A stretch of 64,000 bases of DNA from Microbacterium azadirachtae (GTDB taxonomy: Bacteria; Actinomycetota; Actinomycetes; Actinomycetales; Microbacteriaceae): assembly GCF_000956505.1 (NCBI RefSeq), contig NZ_JYIX01000034.1:1-64000 (forward strand), read 5' to 3'. Both the position numbers and the translations under genes were made by a program. Below, one piece after another: positions 8,787-17,741 of the stretch (within the stretch, counting starts at the first letter, position 1; every line of letters starts with the position of its first letter). A model generated the notes under the pieces. The model was not told where the DNA came from, searched no databases, and worked only from the letters and a program-made list of their open reading frames with translations.

Positions 8787-10304
8787 ATGCCGATCACCAG
8801 GACCGTGCTCTCCACCGCCGCAGAGCGCCCCGCGCAGCAGGCGATCGTCGGCGCCGACGGCGCGCTCGACTATGCAGGCCTCGTCGAGGACTCGCGCCGC
8901 GCCTTCGCGGTGGTCGACGCGGCGCATCGCGCGCAGGCCGCTCCCCCTTCTCCCGCCCCCGAGACCGGCGGCATCCCGATCACCGCCGTCAGCGTCGCGA
9001 GCGCGTTCCACGCCGCACGGATCGTCGCGGGCCTCGCCGGATACCGGGCGGTGTCCGCCACGATCGACCCGCACTGGCCCCTCCCGCACCGGGTGCACGT
9101 CATCACCGCCGCGGGTATCGGCCTCGTGATCAGCGACGACGCCGGGCTCGCCGCGGCCCTCGGAGACGCCGGATGGACCGGATCCGTGCTCACGCTCGCC
9201 GAGTTCCGGGATCGCGAGCAGGCGTCGACCCCTGCGGATCCGCCGACCGTGCGCGACGGCGACGAGGCCTTCCTGCTGCTCTTCTCCTCCGGCACCACGA
9301 GCGATCCGAAGGCGTTCCTGAAGACCCGGCGGCAGTACCGCGAGAACGTCGCGGTCTCCCGCGCGCACCTCGAGCCGCTGCCCGGCGTCGAGACCCTGGC
9401 TCCCGGACCGCTGTCGTACAGCCTCACGCTGTACGCGCTCATCGAGTGCCTCGCCACCGGTGGCGGCGCGCATCTCGCGGACGCGTTCGACGCCGCGCAT
9501 CTCGCTCGCCGCGTCGCCGCAGAGCGGATCACCCGCATCGTCGCGGTCCCGGCCGTGGTGCAGGTGCTGGTCGACGCTGCCCGCCGGGATCCGTCCGCGT
9601 TCGCCGGGCTCGAGCTCGTCATCACCGGCGGCGCGAACCTGCCCTCCATTCTGCGCGAAGGGCTCGCCGCGGCGCTGCCGCACGTGCGACTGATCAGCTA
9701 CTACGGCGCCGCCGAGATCGGCTTCATCGGCGACAGCCGCGGCGGCGACGGCACGCTGCTCGACGTGTACGACGAGGTGGCTGCCGAGATCCGCGACGAC
9801 GACGGTGACGACGTCGCCGAGGGCGAGCTCGGCACGCTGTGGATCCGCGCCGCCGCCTGTTCGGACGGCTACCTCGCCGCGACCACCGACGCCGTACTGC
9901 GGGGACCCGACGGCTGGGCCACCGTGCACGACATGGGCCGCCTGGTGGGCGGCCGGCTGCAACTGGCCGGGCGCGCCGGCGACATCGTCGCGACCGGCGG
10001 GCACAAGGTCTCGCTGCCCGAAGTGGACCGCGCGTTCACCGCGATGCCCGGACTCGGCGCGGTCTGCGCGGTCGCCCTGCCCGATGCGCGGCTCGGCGCC
10101 GTGATCGCGCTCGTGGTCGAGGACGGCCCCGACGCACCGCTTCCCAAGGCGGATCTGCAGGCGTGGGCGCGCGACCGGCTCGCGCCGCAGTTCGTGCCGC
10201 GGCGGTGGTACCGCATGCCGCAGCTGCCGCGGACGGCGGGCGGGAAGATCCGCCGCGCCGCCACGGCCGCGCTGGTCGAGTCGGGCGAGGCGGTGCGGCT
10301 GTGA
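8787..10304 (+). CDS. AMP-dependent acyl-CoA/acyl-ACP ligase
   Basis: A 505-residue class I adenylate-forming enzyme. The ATP-binding loop is FSSGTTSDPKA, the second core motif SYYGAAEIGFI replaces the usual Y(G/N)xTE, the hinge segment is LAGRAGDIVATGG and the C-terminal catalytic lysine is in TAGGKIRR. It should activate a carboxylic acid to an acyl-adenylate and pass it to CoA or a carrier. The stop overlaps the next gene's GTG by 4 nt. Its partner ketosynthase and acyl-CoA dehydrogenase suggest a small acyl-modification pathway. The acyl substrate is not readable. Confidence 0.88.
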   Translation: MPITRTVLSTAAERPAQQAIVGADGALDYAGLVEDSRRAFAVVDAAHRAQAAPPSPAPETGGIPITAVSVASAFHAARIVAGLAGYRAVSATIDPHWPLPHRVHVITAAGIGLVISDDAGLAAALGDAGWTGSVLTLAEFRDREQASTPADPPTVRDGDEAFLLLFSSGTTSDPKAFLKTRRQYRENVAVSRAHLEPLPGVETLAPGPLSYSLTLYALIECLATGGGAHLADAFDAAHLARRVAAERITRIVAVPAVVQVLVDAARRDPSAFAGLELVITGGANLPSILREGLAAALPHVRLISYYGAAEIGFIGDSRGGDGTLLDVYDEVAAEIRDDDGDDVAEGELGTLWIRAAACSDGYLAATTDAVLRGPDGWATVHDMGRLVGGRLQLAGRAGDIVATGGHKVSLPEVDRAFTAMPGLGAVCAVALPDARLGAVIALVVEDGPDAPLPKADLQAWARDRLAPQFVPRRWYRMPQLPRTAGGKIRRAATAALVESGEAVRL

Positions 10305-11581
10305 CCCGCGCGGATCGGCGCGTCGTCGTCACGGGCCTCGGCGCGATCACGCCGAGCGGACTCGATGTCCCTTCGCTGTGGGACGCGGTCGTCTCCGGCC
10401 GCAGCGCGATCACGACCCTCGACGAGCCGGAGTTCCAGGGCCTCGCCGTGCGGATCGGCGGCAGGATCCGCGGATTCGACGCGTCGGGGGTCGTGGATCC
10501 GCCGCTGAGCCGCCGCCTCAGCCCTCTGCTGCTCTGGGCGATCGCCGCCGCGGACCAGGCCCTCGCGGACGCCGGCATCGATCCCGCCGCGCTGCGCACG
10601 GGAGCCGGGCTCCCCTGGGATCCGACGCGCACGGCGGTCCTCGCCGCCACCGGATCCGGCCCGGTCGACGCGATGCAGGCCGCCACCCGCGCCCTCGACG
10701 CGCGAGGGCCGCGCGGCGTGCCGCTGAGCGTCGTCGTGCACGGGGCCCCGGATGCGGCGGCGGCGCTGCTCAGCGAGAGATACGGCGCCCGCGGCACCGC
10801 GCACGGCGTGACCGCGACGTGCGCATCGAGCGTGGTCGGGCTCGGCGAGGGGCTGCGCCGCATCCGACACGGCTACGCAGACGCGGTGCTCGTCGTCGGC
10901 ATGGAGGACTGCCTCAACGCGGTGAACCTCGCCGCGAATGCGAACCTGCGGGCGCTCGCGAGCGGATACGAGGCGGATCCGACGGCCGCCAGCCGACCGT
11001 TCGACCGCGGACGCCGCGGGTTCGTGATGTCCCAGGGCGCGGCGGCCCTGCTGCTCGAGGCGGAGGACGTCGCGCGTGATCGCGGCGCGGAGCAGCTCGC
11101 CGTCCTCGCCGGGTTCGGCGAGTCGAGCGACGCGCACCACCCCACGGCTCCGCATCCGCAGGGCCGAGGCGCCGCCCAGGCCGTCGCGGCGGCGCTGGCC
11201 GACGCGGGACTCGATCCGTATGCCGCAGACGGCATAGACCACGTCAACGCGCATGGCACGGGCACGCCGGCCGGGGACGCGGCCGAGCTCGCGGCGCTCG
11301 ACGCCGTGTTCGGCGATCGTGCGCGCTCGATCCCGCTCACCGCGACGAAGTCGAGCACGGGGCACCTCCTCGGCGCCTCGGGGGCGGTCGAGGCCATCGT
11401 CGCGGTCCGCACCCTGCAGACGGGCCTGATCCCGCCGACCGTCAACCTCGACGATCCGGAGTTCGCGGACTGGGACATCGTCCGCGGCGCCGCCCGCGAC
11501 ACGCGACGGATCCGTCGCGTGCTCTCCCCGTCGTTCGGCTTCGGCGGCCACAACGGCGCCCTCGTGCTGGAGCGGCCGTGA
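10301..11581 (+). CDS. Beta-ketoacyl synthase, FabF/KAS-II-like
   Basis: A 426-residue thiolase-fold condensing enzyme with an intact triad: Cys174 in TATCASS, His318 in VNAHGTGT and His355 in SSTGHLLG. This is the KAS-II arrangement of Claisen-condensing enzymes. The GTG at 10301 overlaps the ligase stop (GTGA). It lies outside any fab cluster, with no acyl carrier protein, malonyltransferase or ketoreductase nearby, so housekeeping fatty acid synthesis is unlikely. A role in making a modified or polyene-like acyl group with the flanking ligase and dehydrogenase is an inference. Confidence 0.9.
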   Translation: MTRADRRVVVTGLGAITPSGLDVPSLWDAVVSGRSAITTLDEPEFQGLAVRIGGRIRGFDASGVVDPPLSRRLSPLLLWAIAAADQALADAGIDPAALRTGAGLPWDPTRTAVLAATGSGPVDAMQAATRALDARGPRGVPLSVVVHGAPDAAAALLSERYGARGTAHGVTATCASSVVGLGEGLRRIRHGYADAVLVVGMEDCLNAVNLAANANLRALASGYEADPTAASRPFDRGRRGFVMSQGAAALLLEAEDVARDRGAEQLAVLAGFGESSDAHHPTAPHPQGRGAAQAVAAALADAGLDPYAADGIDHVNAHGTGTPAGDAAELAALDAVFGDRARSIPLTATKSSTGHLLGASGAVEAIVAVRTLQTGLIPPTVNLDDPEFADWDIVRGAARDTRRIRRVLSPSFGFGGHNGALVLERP

Positions 11582-11589
11582 TGGCATGC

Positions 11590-11637
11590 CTCGGCCCTGC
11601 ACTCGGCCCTGCACTCGGCCCTGCGCTCGACCCTGCT
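11590..11637 (+). repeat. 12-bp tandem repeat
   Basis: Four head-to-tail copies of CTCGGCCCTGCA, the last two with one or two changes. They begin 9 bp after the ketosynthase stop and run directly into the TTTGGGGCGC palindrome element. No protein is read from them. Confidence 0.7.
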
Positions 11638-11640
11638 GCC

Positions 11641-11732
11641 CGGTTTGGGGCGCACCCTCTCCGTTTGGGGCGCCGTACTCCGTCCCGACCCGGCGTCACG
11701 CGCCCCAAAACGCACGATGACGCCCCGAAACG
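11641..11732. repeat. TTTGGGGCGC nested palindrome, copy 1
   Basis: Four arms with one core: CGGTTTGGGGCGC (11641-11653), CCGTTTGGGGCG (11661-11672), CGCGCCCCAAAACG (11699-11712) and GACGCCCCGAAACG (11719-11732). Two forward and two inverted copies allow either nested or side-by-side hairpins. Further copies lie at 44971-45067 and 45271-45366. The element falls between the ketosynthase and acyl-CoA dehydrogenase genes, so it may set the level of the downstream message instead of simply ending transcription. Confidence 0.8.
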
Positions 11733-11777
11733 ACCCGGATCCGAGCCAGGATCCGCTCTCTCACCCGAGGAGGCACG

Positions 11778-12950
11778 ATGACCGACCGTCTCACCCGCCA
11801 CGCCGAGCTCGCCGAGCGCTACCTGCCGGATGAGCTGCTCGCGCGGTTCCGCGAGCGCGCGGCCGTGTACGACCGGGAGAACCGGTTCTTCGACGAGGAT
11901 CTCGCCGAGCTCACCGAGCGCGGATACCTGCTGCTGTTCGTCCCGGAGGCGCATGGCGGGCCGGGGCTGAGCCTCGACGAGGTCTCGCACCTGCAGCAGC
12001 GGCTCGCGACCGCGGCTCCTGCAACGGCTCTCGCGGTCAACATGCACCTCATGTGCACGGGCGTCGCGAAGGCCCTCACCGACCGCGGCGACCACTCCCT
12101 CGACGAGGTCTTCACCGAGGCCCTGGCCGGAGAGATCTTCGCGTTCGGGATCAGCGAGCCGTCCAACGACTGGGTCATGCAGGATTCGAAGACGGCCGCC
12201 GTGCCGCAGGCCGACGGCGGCTACCTCCTCAACGGGGTCAAGATCTTCACGTCGCTCTCCCCCGTCTGGACCCGTCTCATCACGCACGGCCGGGACGACA
12301 CGGATCCGGACGACCCGATGCTCGTCTACGGCTTCCTCGAACGCGGCGCGGATGGCATCACCGTGTCGGACCAGTGGGATGTGATGGGCATGCGGGCGTC
12401 GCAGAGCCGCGCGACGATCCTGAAGGACGTGCGGATGGCGCCGGAGCGGGTGAACCGCCGCATCGCCGTGGGCCGCGTTCTGGACCTCCTCACGTTCGCG
12501 ATCACGAGCAATTTCCAGCTGCTGATCGGATCCGTCTACGCCGGCGTCGCCCGTCGCGCCCTCGACCTGGGCGCCGCCGGGCTCAAGAAGCGCCGCTCCG
12601 CCAAGGCCGGAGCGACCTACGCCGAGGTGCCGGAGTCGCGCACCAGGCTCGCCGACGCGCACCTCGATTACCTGGCGGTGCCCGCGCAGCTCGAGGCGTA
12701 CTGCCGCGACTTCGACGAGCTGCTCGACCACGGTGCCCGCTGGCCGCTGCTCCTCGTGAGCGCCCGCCTGAACGCCTCGACCGCCGCGCGCCGCGCTGCG
12801 GAGGCCGCGCTCATGTGCACGAGCGGAGGCGGCTTCGACAACGGCCACGAGCTGAGCAGGCTGTACCGCGATGCGACCGCCGGCCTGTTCCACCCGCCGA
12901 GCGCCGACGCCGCCCGCCCGATGTTCGCCGCAGCCCTGCTGGACGACTGA
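11778..12950 (+). CDS. Acyl-CoA dehydrogenase family protein
   Basis: A 390-residue flavoprotein of the acyl-CoA dehydrogenase fold: helical N-terminal domain (residues 1-115), middle beta domain with FAFGISEPSNDW and GYLLNGVKIFTSLS, and a C-terminal helical domain. Proteins of this branch can dehydrogenate acyl-CoA or acyl-carrier substrates or act as flavin-dependent monooxygenase-like enzymes. The catalytic Glu cannot be placed with confidence without an alignment. CGAGGAGGCACG precedes the ATG. It is 196 bp after the ketosynthase, with repeats in the gap. Confidence 0.85.
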   Translation: MTDRLTRHAELAERYLPDELLARFRERAAVYDRENRFFDEDLAELTERGYLLLFVPEAHGGPGLSLDEVSHLQQRLATAAPATALAVNMHLMCTGVAKALTDRGDHSLDEVFTEALAGEIFAFGISEPSNDWVMQDSKTAAVPQADGGYLLNGVKIFTSLSPVWTRLITHGRDDTDPDDPMLVYGFLERGADGITVSDQWDVMGMRASQSRATILKDVRMAPERVNRRIAVGRVLDLLTFAITSNFQLLIGSVYAGVARRALDLGAAGLKKRRSAKAGATYAEVPESRTRLADAHLDYLAVPAQLEAYCRDFDELLDHGARWPLLLVSARLNASTAARRAAEAALMCTSGGGFDNGHELSRLYRDATAGLFHPPSADAARPMFAAALLDD

Positions 12951-12967
12951 CCTGAGCCCGCCTACCT

Positions 12968-13053
12968 CCGTCGACGCCCCCTCACAGCACCCGGGCCCCC
13001 TCGCAGGAACGTTATTGCGAGGGGGCCCGGATGCTCAGAGGGGGCGTCGACGG
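12968..13053. repeat. GTCGACGCCCCCTC palindrome, copy 1
   Basis: Outer arms CCGTCGACGCCCCCTC (12968-12983) and its exact complement at 13038-13053 enclose inner arms CCGGGCCCCCTCGCA (12991-13005) and its complement (13016-13030). All four share GCCCCCTC. It lies between the convergent acyl-CoA dehydrogenase and MFS exporter genes, where a two-way terminator is expected. A second copy at 15297-15380 closes the other side of the exporter/HxlR unit. Confidence 0.8.
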
Positions 13054-13054
13054 T

Positions 13055-14524
13055 TCACGCCGGCGCGGCGGCGGGCCGGCGCACGCACAGCGCGAGTCCG
13101 ATCACGATGAGCGACAGGATCGCTCCCGCGAGGAACGCGAGGTGCGAGCCCGCGGCGGCGGCCGCCGGCGACGGCAGGTCGGGATCCGCGGATCCGGTCG
13201 CAGTGACTCCGGTCGCGTAGAGGGCCACGAAGATCGCGGTACCGGCCGCGCCGGCCACCTGCTGCAGCGTCGCGATCGTCGCGCTGCCATGCGAGTACAG
13301 CTGAGGTGCGAGCGAACCGAGCGAAGCACTGAATGCCGGTGTGAACAGGAAGGCGAGCGACAGCATGAGCACGATGTGAGCGCCCAGCAGCACGACCCAG
13401 GAGGAGTGCTCGCCCAGCCCGAACGCGAGGGTCCACAGCGAGGCCGCGAGGCCGACCGATCCCGGGATGACCAGCGGTCGCGGACCGAAGCGGTCGTACA
13501 GCCGCCCGACGGTGGGACCCGCGAGGCCCATCAGCAGCCCTCCGGGAAGGAGGATCGCGCCCACCCACAGCGGCTCGAGGCCCAGCGTGTAGCGCGCGAA
13601 CTGCGGCAGCACGATAAAGGCGCCGAACAGCGACACCATGCCGGCGGTCATCATGGCGACCGCGACGGCGAAGTCTCGCGAGAGGAACGTCCGCAGATCG
13701 AGCAGCGCCGAGTCGCTGCGCTGCAGGACCAGCTGACGCCAGACGAACAGTCCGAGCGTGGCCACCCCGAGGACGATCGGGATCCAGGGCTGCACCGCGG
13801 CCTGTCCGACGGCGGTCGCGCCGATCTGGCTGAGGCCGAACACCAGCGCGGAGAACGCGAGGGCGGCGAGCACCACCGAGAGCGCATCGAGCGGGACGGC
13901 CCGGGTCTCAGAGACGTTCGGGATCCGGCGGATCCCGATGGCGAGCATCGTGAGCGCGATCGGCAGCATCACCCAGAAGAGTCCCTGCCAGGGCAGCACC
14001 TGGATCAGCGCCCCCGAGACGATGGGGCCGACGGCGGGGGCCACGGACATGACGATCGAGACGCGACCCATGACCCGGCCGCGCTCTTCGGCGGGCACGA
14101 CCGTCATCACTGTCGTCATCATGAGCGGCATCATCACTGCGGTGCCCATGGCCTGCACCACGCGACCCACCACGAGCATCTCGAAGACCGGGGACAACGC
14201 GGCGATGACCGTGCCCGCGACGAAGCTCGACATCGCGACCGTGAAGACGGTGCGGGTGCGCAACCTCTGCATCAGCCAGCCGGTGGTGGGGATCACGACC
14301 GCCATCGTGAGCGCGAAGGCCGTGGTCAGCCACTGCCCTCGCGTCGCGTCGATGTGGAGCGACTCCTGGATCCGCGGCAGCGCGACGGCCATCATCGTCT
14401 CGTTCAGGAACACGACGAAGACCGCAGCGAGGAGCAGCCTCAGGGCGGTGCTGTTGCGCGCCGCTGCTCCGGCTTCCTTGTCCGGCGAGGCATCGATCTC
14501 GGCCGGGGCGATGGTGGCGGTCAT
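13055..14524 (-). CDS. MFS drug exporter, DHA2 (14-TM) family
   Basis: A 489-residue major facilitator with about 14 hydrophobic segments, the DHA2 drug:H+ antiporter layout. Features include FVVFLNETMMAVALPRIQ in helix 1, TRGQWLTTAFALTMAVVIPT for helix 2 and loop-2 motif GWLMQRLRTRTVF. The start is preceded by GAAGAGGAGAAGGAC. It is divergent from an HxlR regulator with direct repeats between them, so export is probably induced by a toxic or reactive compound sensed by that regulator. The substrate is unknown. Confidence 0.92.
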   Translation of the reverse strand: MTATIAPAEIDASPDKEAGAAARNSTALRLLLAAVFVVFLNETMMAVALPRIQESLHIDATRGQWLTTAFALTMAVVIPTTGWLMQRLRTRTVFTVAMSSFVAGTVIAALSPVFEMLVVGRVVQAMGTAVMMPLMMTTVMTVVPAEERGRVMGRVSIVMSVAPAVGPIVSGALIQVLPWQGLFWVMLPIALTMLAIGIRRIPNVSETRAVPLDALSVVLAALAFSALVFGLSQIGATAVGQAAVQPWIPIVLGVATLGLFVWRQLVLQRSDSALLDLRTFLSRDFAVAVAMMTAGMVSLFGAFIVLPQFARYTLGLEPLWVGAILLPGGLLMGLAGPTVGRLYDRFGPRPLVIPGSVGLAASLWTLAFGLGEHSSWVVLLGAHIVLMLSLAFLFTPAFSASLGSLAPQLYSHGSATIATLQQVAGAAGTAIFVALYATGVTATGSADPDLPSPAAAAAGSHLAFLAGAILSLIVIGLALCVRRPAAAPA

Positions 14525-14561
14525 GTCCTTCTCCTCTTCGCTGATGAGCCCGAATCCGGGT

Positions 14562-14597
14562 TACTGCAAAAAATAAAGCACACTGCAAATAATGAAG
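14562..14597. promoter_or_regulatory. HxlR-type direct-repeat operator and divergent promoters
   Basis: Two near-identical AT-rich direct repeats, TACTGCAAAAAATAAAG (14562-14578) and CACTGCAAATAATGAAG (14581-14597), lie 19 bp apart between the divergent exporter and HxlR genes. On the minus strand TTGACT (complement of 14598-14603) with TTTATT 18 bp on makes a good exporter promoter overlapped by both repeats. On the plus strand TATCCT lies just before the HxlR start, implying a very short leader. Confidence 0.7.
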
Positions 14598-14618
14598 TCA
14601 AGTGCTATCCTGATTTTC

Positions 14619-15293
14619 ATGACGAACCAGCACTACGGCCAGTTCTGCGGCCTCGCACGCGCGGCGGAGATCGTCGGGCAACGCTGGACCCTGCTGATCC
14701 TGCGAGACCTCAGCGTGGGGTCGCGGCGCTACTCCGAGCTCGTCGCCGGCCTCCCCGGCATCCCCACGAACACGCTGGCGACGCGGCTGAAGGAGCTCGA
14801 GGACGAGGGGATCGTCGCGCGCACGGCTCCGACCGGCACCGAGCGCTCCGTCGTCTACCGGCTCACGTCCCGCGGCGAGGAGCTCGGACCGGCGCTCGAT
14901 GCCCTCTCCCGGTGGGGCGCGGGCGGAATGCGGGAGCCCCGCGACGGGGAGATCGTCACGACGTCCTCGATCACGGCCGCGCTCCGCGTGGCGGCGGGCG
15001 ACGGCGTCGCACCGGCCGACTGGGACACCGTCTACAACGTGCGGGTCGGCGAGGTCGAGGTGCACGTGGTGATGCGGGACGGCGCCATCACCGCCGACCC
15101 CGGGTTCGCGGAGGACGCCGACCTCGAGATCACGGCGGGACCGGGGATCCGCGATGTGCTCGCCGGAACCCTGAGCGCCCAGGACGCCGTCGAGACCGGA
15201 GCGGTCGCCCTCGACGGCGACCCCGCCCTCTTCGAGCGCTTCGCCGACACCCTGCGCGTCCCCTACAGCGTCCACCTCGCCGAGACGGCATGA
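14619..15293 (+). CDS. HxlR family transcriptional regulator
   Basis: A 224-residue protein: an N-terminal HxlR winged helix (residues 1-100; CGLARAAEIVGQRWTLLILR, LVAGLPGIPTNTLATRLKEL, RSVVYRLTSRG) joined to a C-terminal ~100-residue domain resembling a sterol-carrier/SCP2-like module (VHVVMRDGAITADPGFAEDA). I chose the ATG at 14619 because MTNQHYGQFC is the usual HxlR opening; an earlier GTG/ATG would run through the promoter. The extra domain may bind the inducing ligand. It is divergent from, and probably controls, the DHA2 exporter. Confidence 0.88.
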   Translation: MTNQHYGQFCGLARAAEIVGQRWTLLILRDLSVGSRRYSELVAGLPGIPTNTLATRLKELEDEGIVARTAPTGTERSVVYRLTSRGEELGPALDALSRWGAGGMREPRDGEIVTTSSITAALRVAAGDGVAPADWDTVYNVRVGEVEVHVVMRDGAITADPGFAEDADLEITAGPGIRDVLAGTLSAQDAVETGAVALDGDPALFERFADTLRVPYSVHLAETA

Positions 15294-15296
15294 GTA

Positions 15297-15380
15297 CGTC
15301 GACGCCCCCTCGCAGCACCCAGGCCCCCTCGCAGGAGCGTCACCACGAGGGGGCGCCGACGCTGCGAGGGGGCGTCGACG
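15297..15380. repeat. GTCGACGCCCCCTC palindrome, copy 2
   Basis: Outer arms at 15297-15316 (CGTCGACGCCCCCTCGCAGC) and 15361-15380 are an exact 20-bp inverted pair. Inner arms GGCCCCCTCG and CGAGGGGGCGCC form a second stem. It lies between the convergent HxlR and sulfatase genes and shares arms and layout with 12968-13053. Confidence 0.82.
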
Positions 15381-15431
15381 AATCCGGCCTGCCCTGGGGC
15401 TGACGCCGCACACGCCGCGCCCGCCCCGCGA

Positions 15432-17741
15432 TCAGTCCACGAGGTCGCGCATCTCCTGCTCGATCGCGCGGAGCACGGTCGCATCCTCGGGTGACCGCTC
15501 CCCCGGCGCGTAGCGCAGGGAGAGGATCCGGCCGCCGCGGAAGCGGTAGGAGCGGTGCCGCTCGTAGATCTCCCAGTCCACCGGGCCGCCGTAGTCGTAG
15601 CCCACGCTGATGCCGGTGAACGGCGCCATGCCGACGAGCATGGGCACATCGTCCAGGCGGAGCTGCTCCACACCGTCCACGTCGACCGCGAGACTCCAGC
15701 GCAGCCCGAGATCGGCCCGCACCCGGAGGGCGACGCGATGGCGCCCCGACCCCGGCGCGCTCGCGCGCACCCGGCGCATCGCCCCGTAGGCGTTGTAGGA
15801 GAGCAGCAGCTGATCCCCGTCCAGGGCGAGCAGGTAACCCCCGCCCTGATCGCCGTGCGCGAGGAGCACGCCCTCCGCGCCGGCCTCGAGATCCAGCTCG
15901 GCGTGCACCTCGAAGGAGCGCAGCACGGTGAGCCGCGCGGAGCGGAAGCGCTCCAGCGGAGGCCGGAACGGGACGAGGTCCACCGGCTCCGACAGCGACG
16001 CCTCGGTGTCCGGCCGCACCGAGTGCAGGGTGCCGTCGTCGTCGAGCGGGAACACGGTGTTGCGCCAGGCCTCTTCACGCCACCGTTCGGCGAGGGCCTG
16101 CACCCGTTCGGGCTCGTGCCCCGCGCGATCGCGCGTCTCGGTCGGATCGCTCGGCAGGTGGTAGAGCTCCCACGTTCCGCCGGCGGCGCCCTGCGCTCGC
16201 GTCGGCGGGATCGGCGACACCGCCTTCCACTCCCCGTCGACGAACGCACGCCGACCGACGCACTCGAAGTACTGCTGCTCCCGCCCAGGGGCAGCCGGAT
16301 CCGCGAGGATCCCGGCGATACTGTCGCCGTCGACCTCGAGCGCGGCCATCCCGTTCCACTGCTCCGGGCGGACGACGCCGGCGAGCTCGAGGAGCGTCGG
16401 GGCGAGATCCGACACGAAGACGAACTGGTCCCTGAGCCCCGGCGACGCCGCCCCGGCGGGCCAGGAGATCACGAGCGGCGCGTGCACCCCGCCCTCGTAG
16501 GTGCTCGACTTGAACGACCGGAACGGCGTGTTCGACACCCGCGCCCAGCCCGTCGGATACTGCCCGTACAGCCGCGGCCCGCCGATCTCGGACAGCTCGC
16601 GAGGCACGTCGCCGACCCATCCGTCCGGGACGGCGCCGTGCAGCCCGAACTGCGAGAAGTAGCTCCGCGTGCCTGTCGGTCCTCCCTCGGCCGTGCCGCC
16701 GTTGTCGCTCGCGATCACGATGATCGTGTTCTCCCGCTCGCCGAGTTCGTCGAGTCGCGCGAGCAGCCGCCCCACGCTCTGATCGATCTCATCGACCGCG
16801 GCGGCGTAGACCTCCATGTGGCGGGCGAAGAGCGCCCTCTCGTCGGCGCCGAGGTCGTCCCAGTGCGGGATCCGGTCGCCGTCCGCGAGGGCGTCGACCG
16901 GAAGCTCCGCGTGCGCGGGGACGATGCCGCGGGCGCGCTGACGGGCGAAGCGGTCCTCGCGCAGCGCGTTCCAGCCGCGTTCGTAGTGGCCTCGATAGCG
17001 CTCGATGTCCTCCTCCTTGGCCTGGATCGGGCCGTGCACCGAGGTGTGCGCGTAGTAGAGGAAGAAGGGCTTGCGCCGCTCGTTCACGCGGAGCTCGTCG
17101 ATCATCCCGATCGCGCGATCCGTCAGCTCATCCGTCAGGAAGAACCCGTCAGGGAACTCGGCGACGTCGAGCACGGAGTTGTCCTGGACGAGGCGGTGCG
17201 GGTGATGCAGCGAGGTGAAGCCGTCCATCGAGCCGAAGTAGCGGTCGAACCCGCGCTGCAGCGGCCACGACGACCGGTCGGCGCCATCGTGCAGCCGCGA
17301 TTCGAGGGTCAGGTGCCACTTGCCGACCATGAAGGTCGCGTAGCCCCCCGCCCGCAGCGACTCCGCGAGCGTGGGCGCGGCCGCCGGCAGCTCGCAGGCG
17401 AAGCCCGGATACCCCGGATCGATGTGCGCGACGAAACCGAACCCCGCCCTGTGCGGGTTGAGCCCCGTGAGCAGCGCGGCACGGGACGGGGAGCACATGG
17501 GCGCCGTGCGGTAGTTCGTGAACAGCCAGCCGTCGGCCGCGAGTCCATCGATGAACGGCGTCCTGATCTCGCTGCCGAACGGTCCGAGGTCGCTGAAGCC
17601 GAGGTCGTCCACGAGCATGACGACGATGTTCGGCGCTCCCTCCTGAGCGGTCGGCCGAGGGCGCCAGGCGGGATCCGACTCGGAGGTGAATTCGCCGATG
17701 CGTCCGGCGAAGCCCTCGTAGCCGCGTGCAGCGCTGTGCAT
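15432..17741 (-). CDS. Arylsulfatase-type sulfatase
   Basis: A 769-residue type I sulfatase. The metal-binding start is NIVVMLVDDLGFSDLG (two adjacent Asp), and Cys83 in MCSPSRAALLTG is the residue converted to formylglycine by the aerobic maturase. Other family motifs are VGKWHL, ASDNGG and a C-terminal beta-rich extension of about 200 residues. No signal peptide is seen, so it should act in the cytoplasm on imported sulfate esters. It starts 1 bp after the ATPase stop in the same leftward operon, which suggests uptake and hydrolysis of an aryl or alkyl sulfate. The Cys-type enzyme needs a formylglycine-generating enzyme encoded elsewhere. Confidence 0.93.
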   Translation of the reverse strand: MHSAARGYEGFAGRIGEFTSESDPAWRPRPTAQEGAPNIVVMLVDDLGFSDLGPFGSEIRTPFIDGLAADGWLFTNYRTAPMCSPSRAALLTGLNPHRAGFGFVAHIDPGYPGFACELPAAAPTLAESLRAGGYATFMVGKWHLTLESRLHDGADRSSWPLQRGFDRYFGSMDGFTSLHHPHRLVQDNSVLDVAEFPDGFFLTDELTDRAIGMIDELRVNERRKPFFLYYAHTSVHGPIQAKEEDIERYRGHYERGWNALREDRFARQRARGIVPAHAELPVDALADGDRIPHWDDLGADERALFARHMEVYAAAVDEIDQSVGRLLARLDELGERENTIIVIASDNGGTAEGGPTGTRSYFSQFGLHGAVPDGWVGDVPRELSEIGGPRLYGQYPTGWARVSNTPFRSFKSSTYEGGVHAPLVISWPAGAASPGLRDQFVFVSDLAPTLLELAGVVRPEQWNGMAALEVDGDSIAGILADPAAPGREQQYFECVGRRAFVDGEWKAVSPIPPTRAQGAAGGTWELYHLPSDPTETRDRAGHEPERVQALAERWREEAWRNTVFPLDDDGTLHSVRPDTEASLSEPVDLVPFRPPLERFRSARLTVLRSFEVHAELDLEAGAEGVLLAHGDQGGGYLLALDGDQLLLSYNAYGAMRRVRASAPGSGRHRVALRVRADLGLRWSLAVDVDGVEQLRLDDVPMLVGMAPFTGISVGYDYGGPVDWEIYERHRSYRFRGGRILSLRYAPGERSPEDATVLRAIEQEMRDLVD

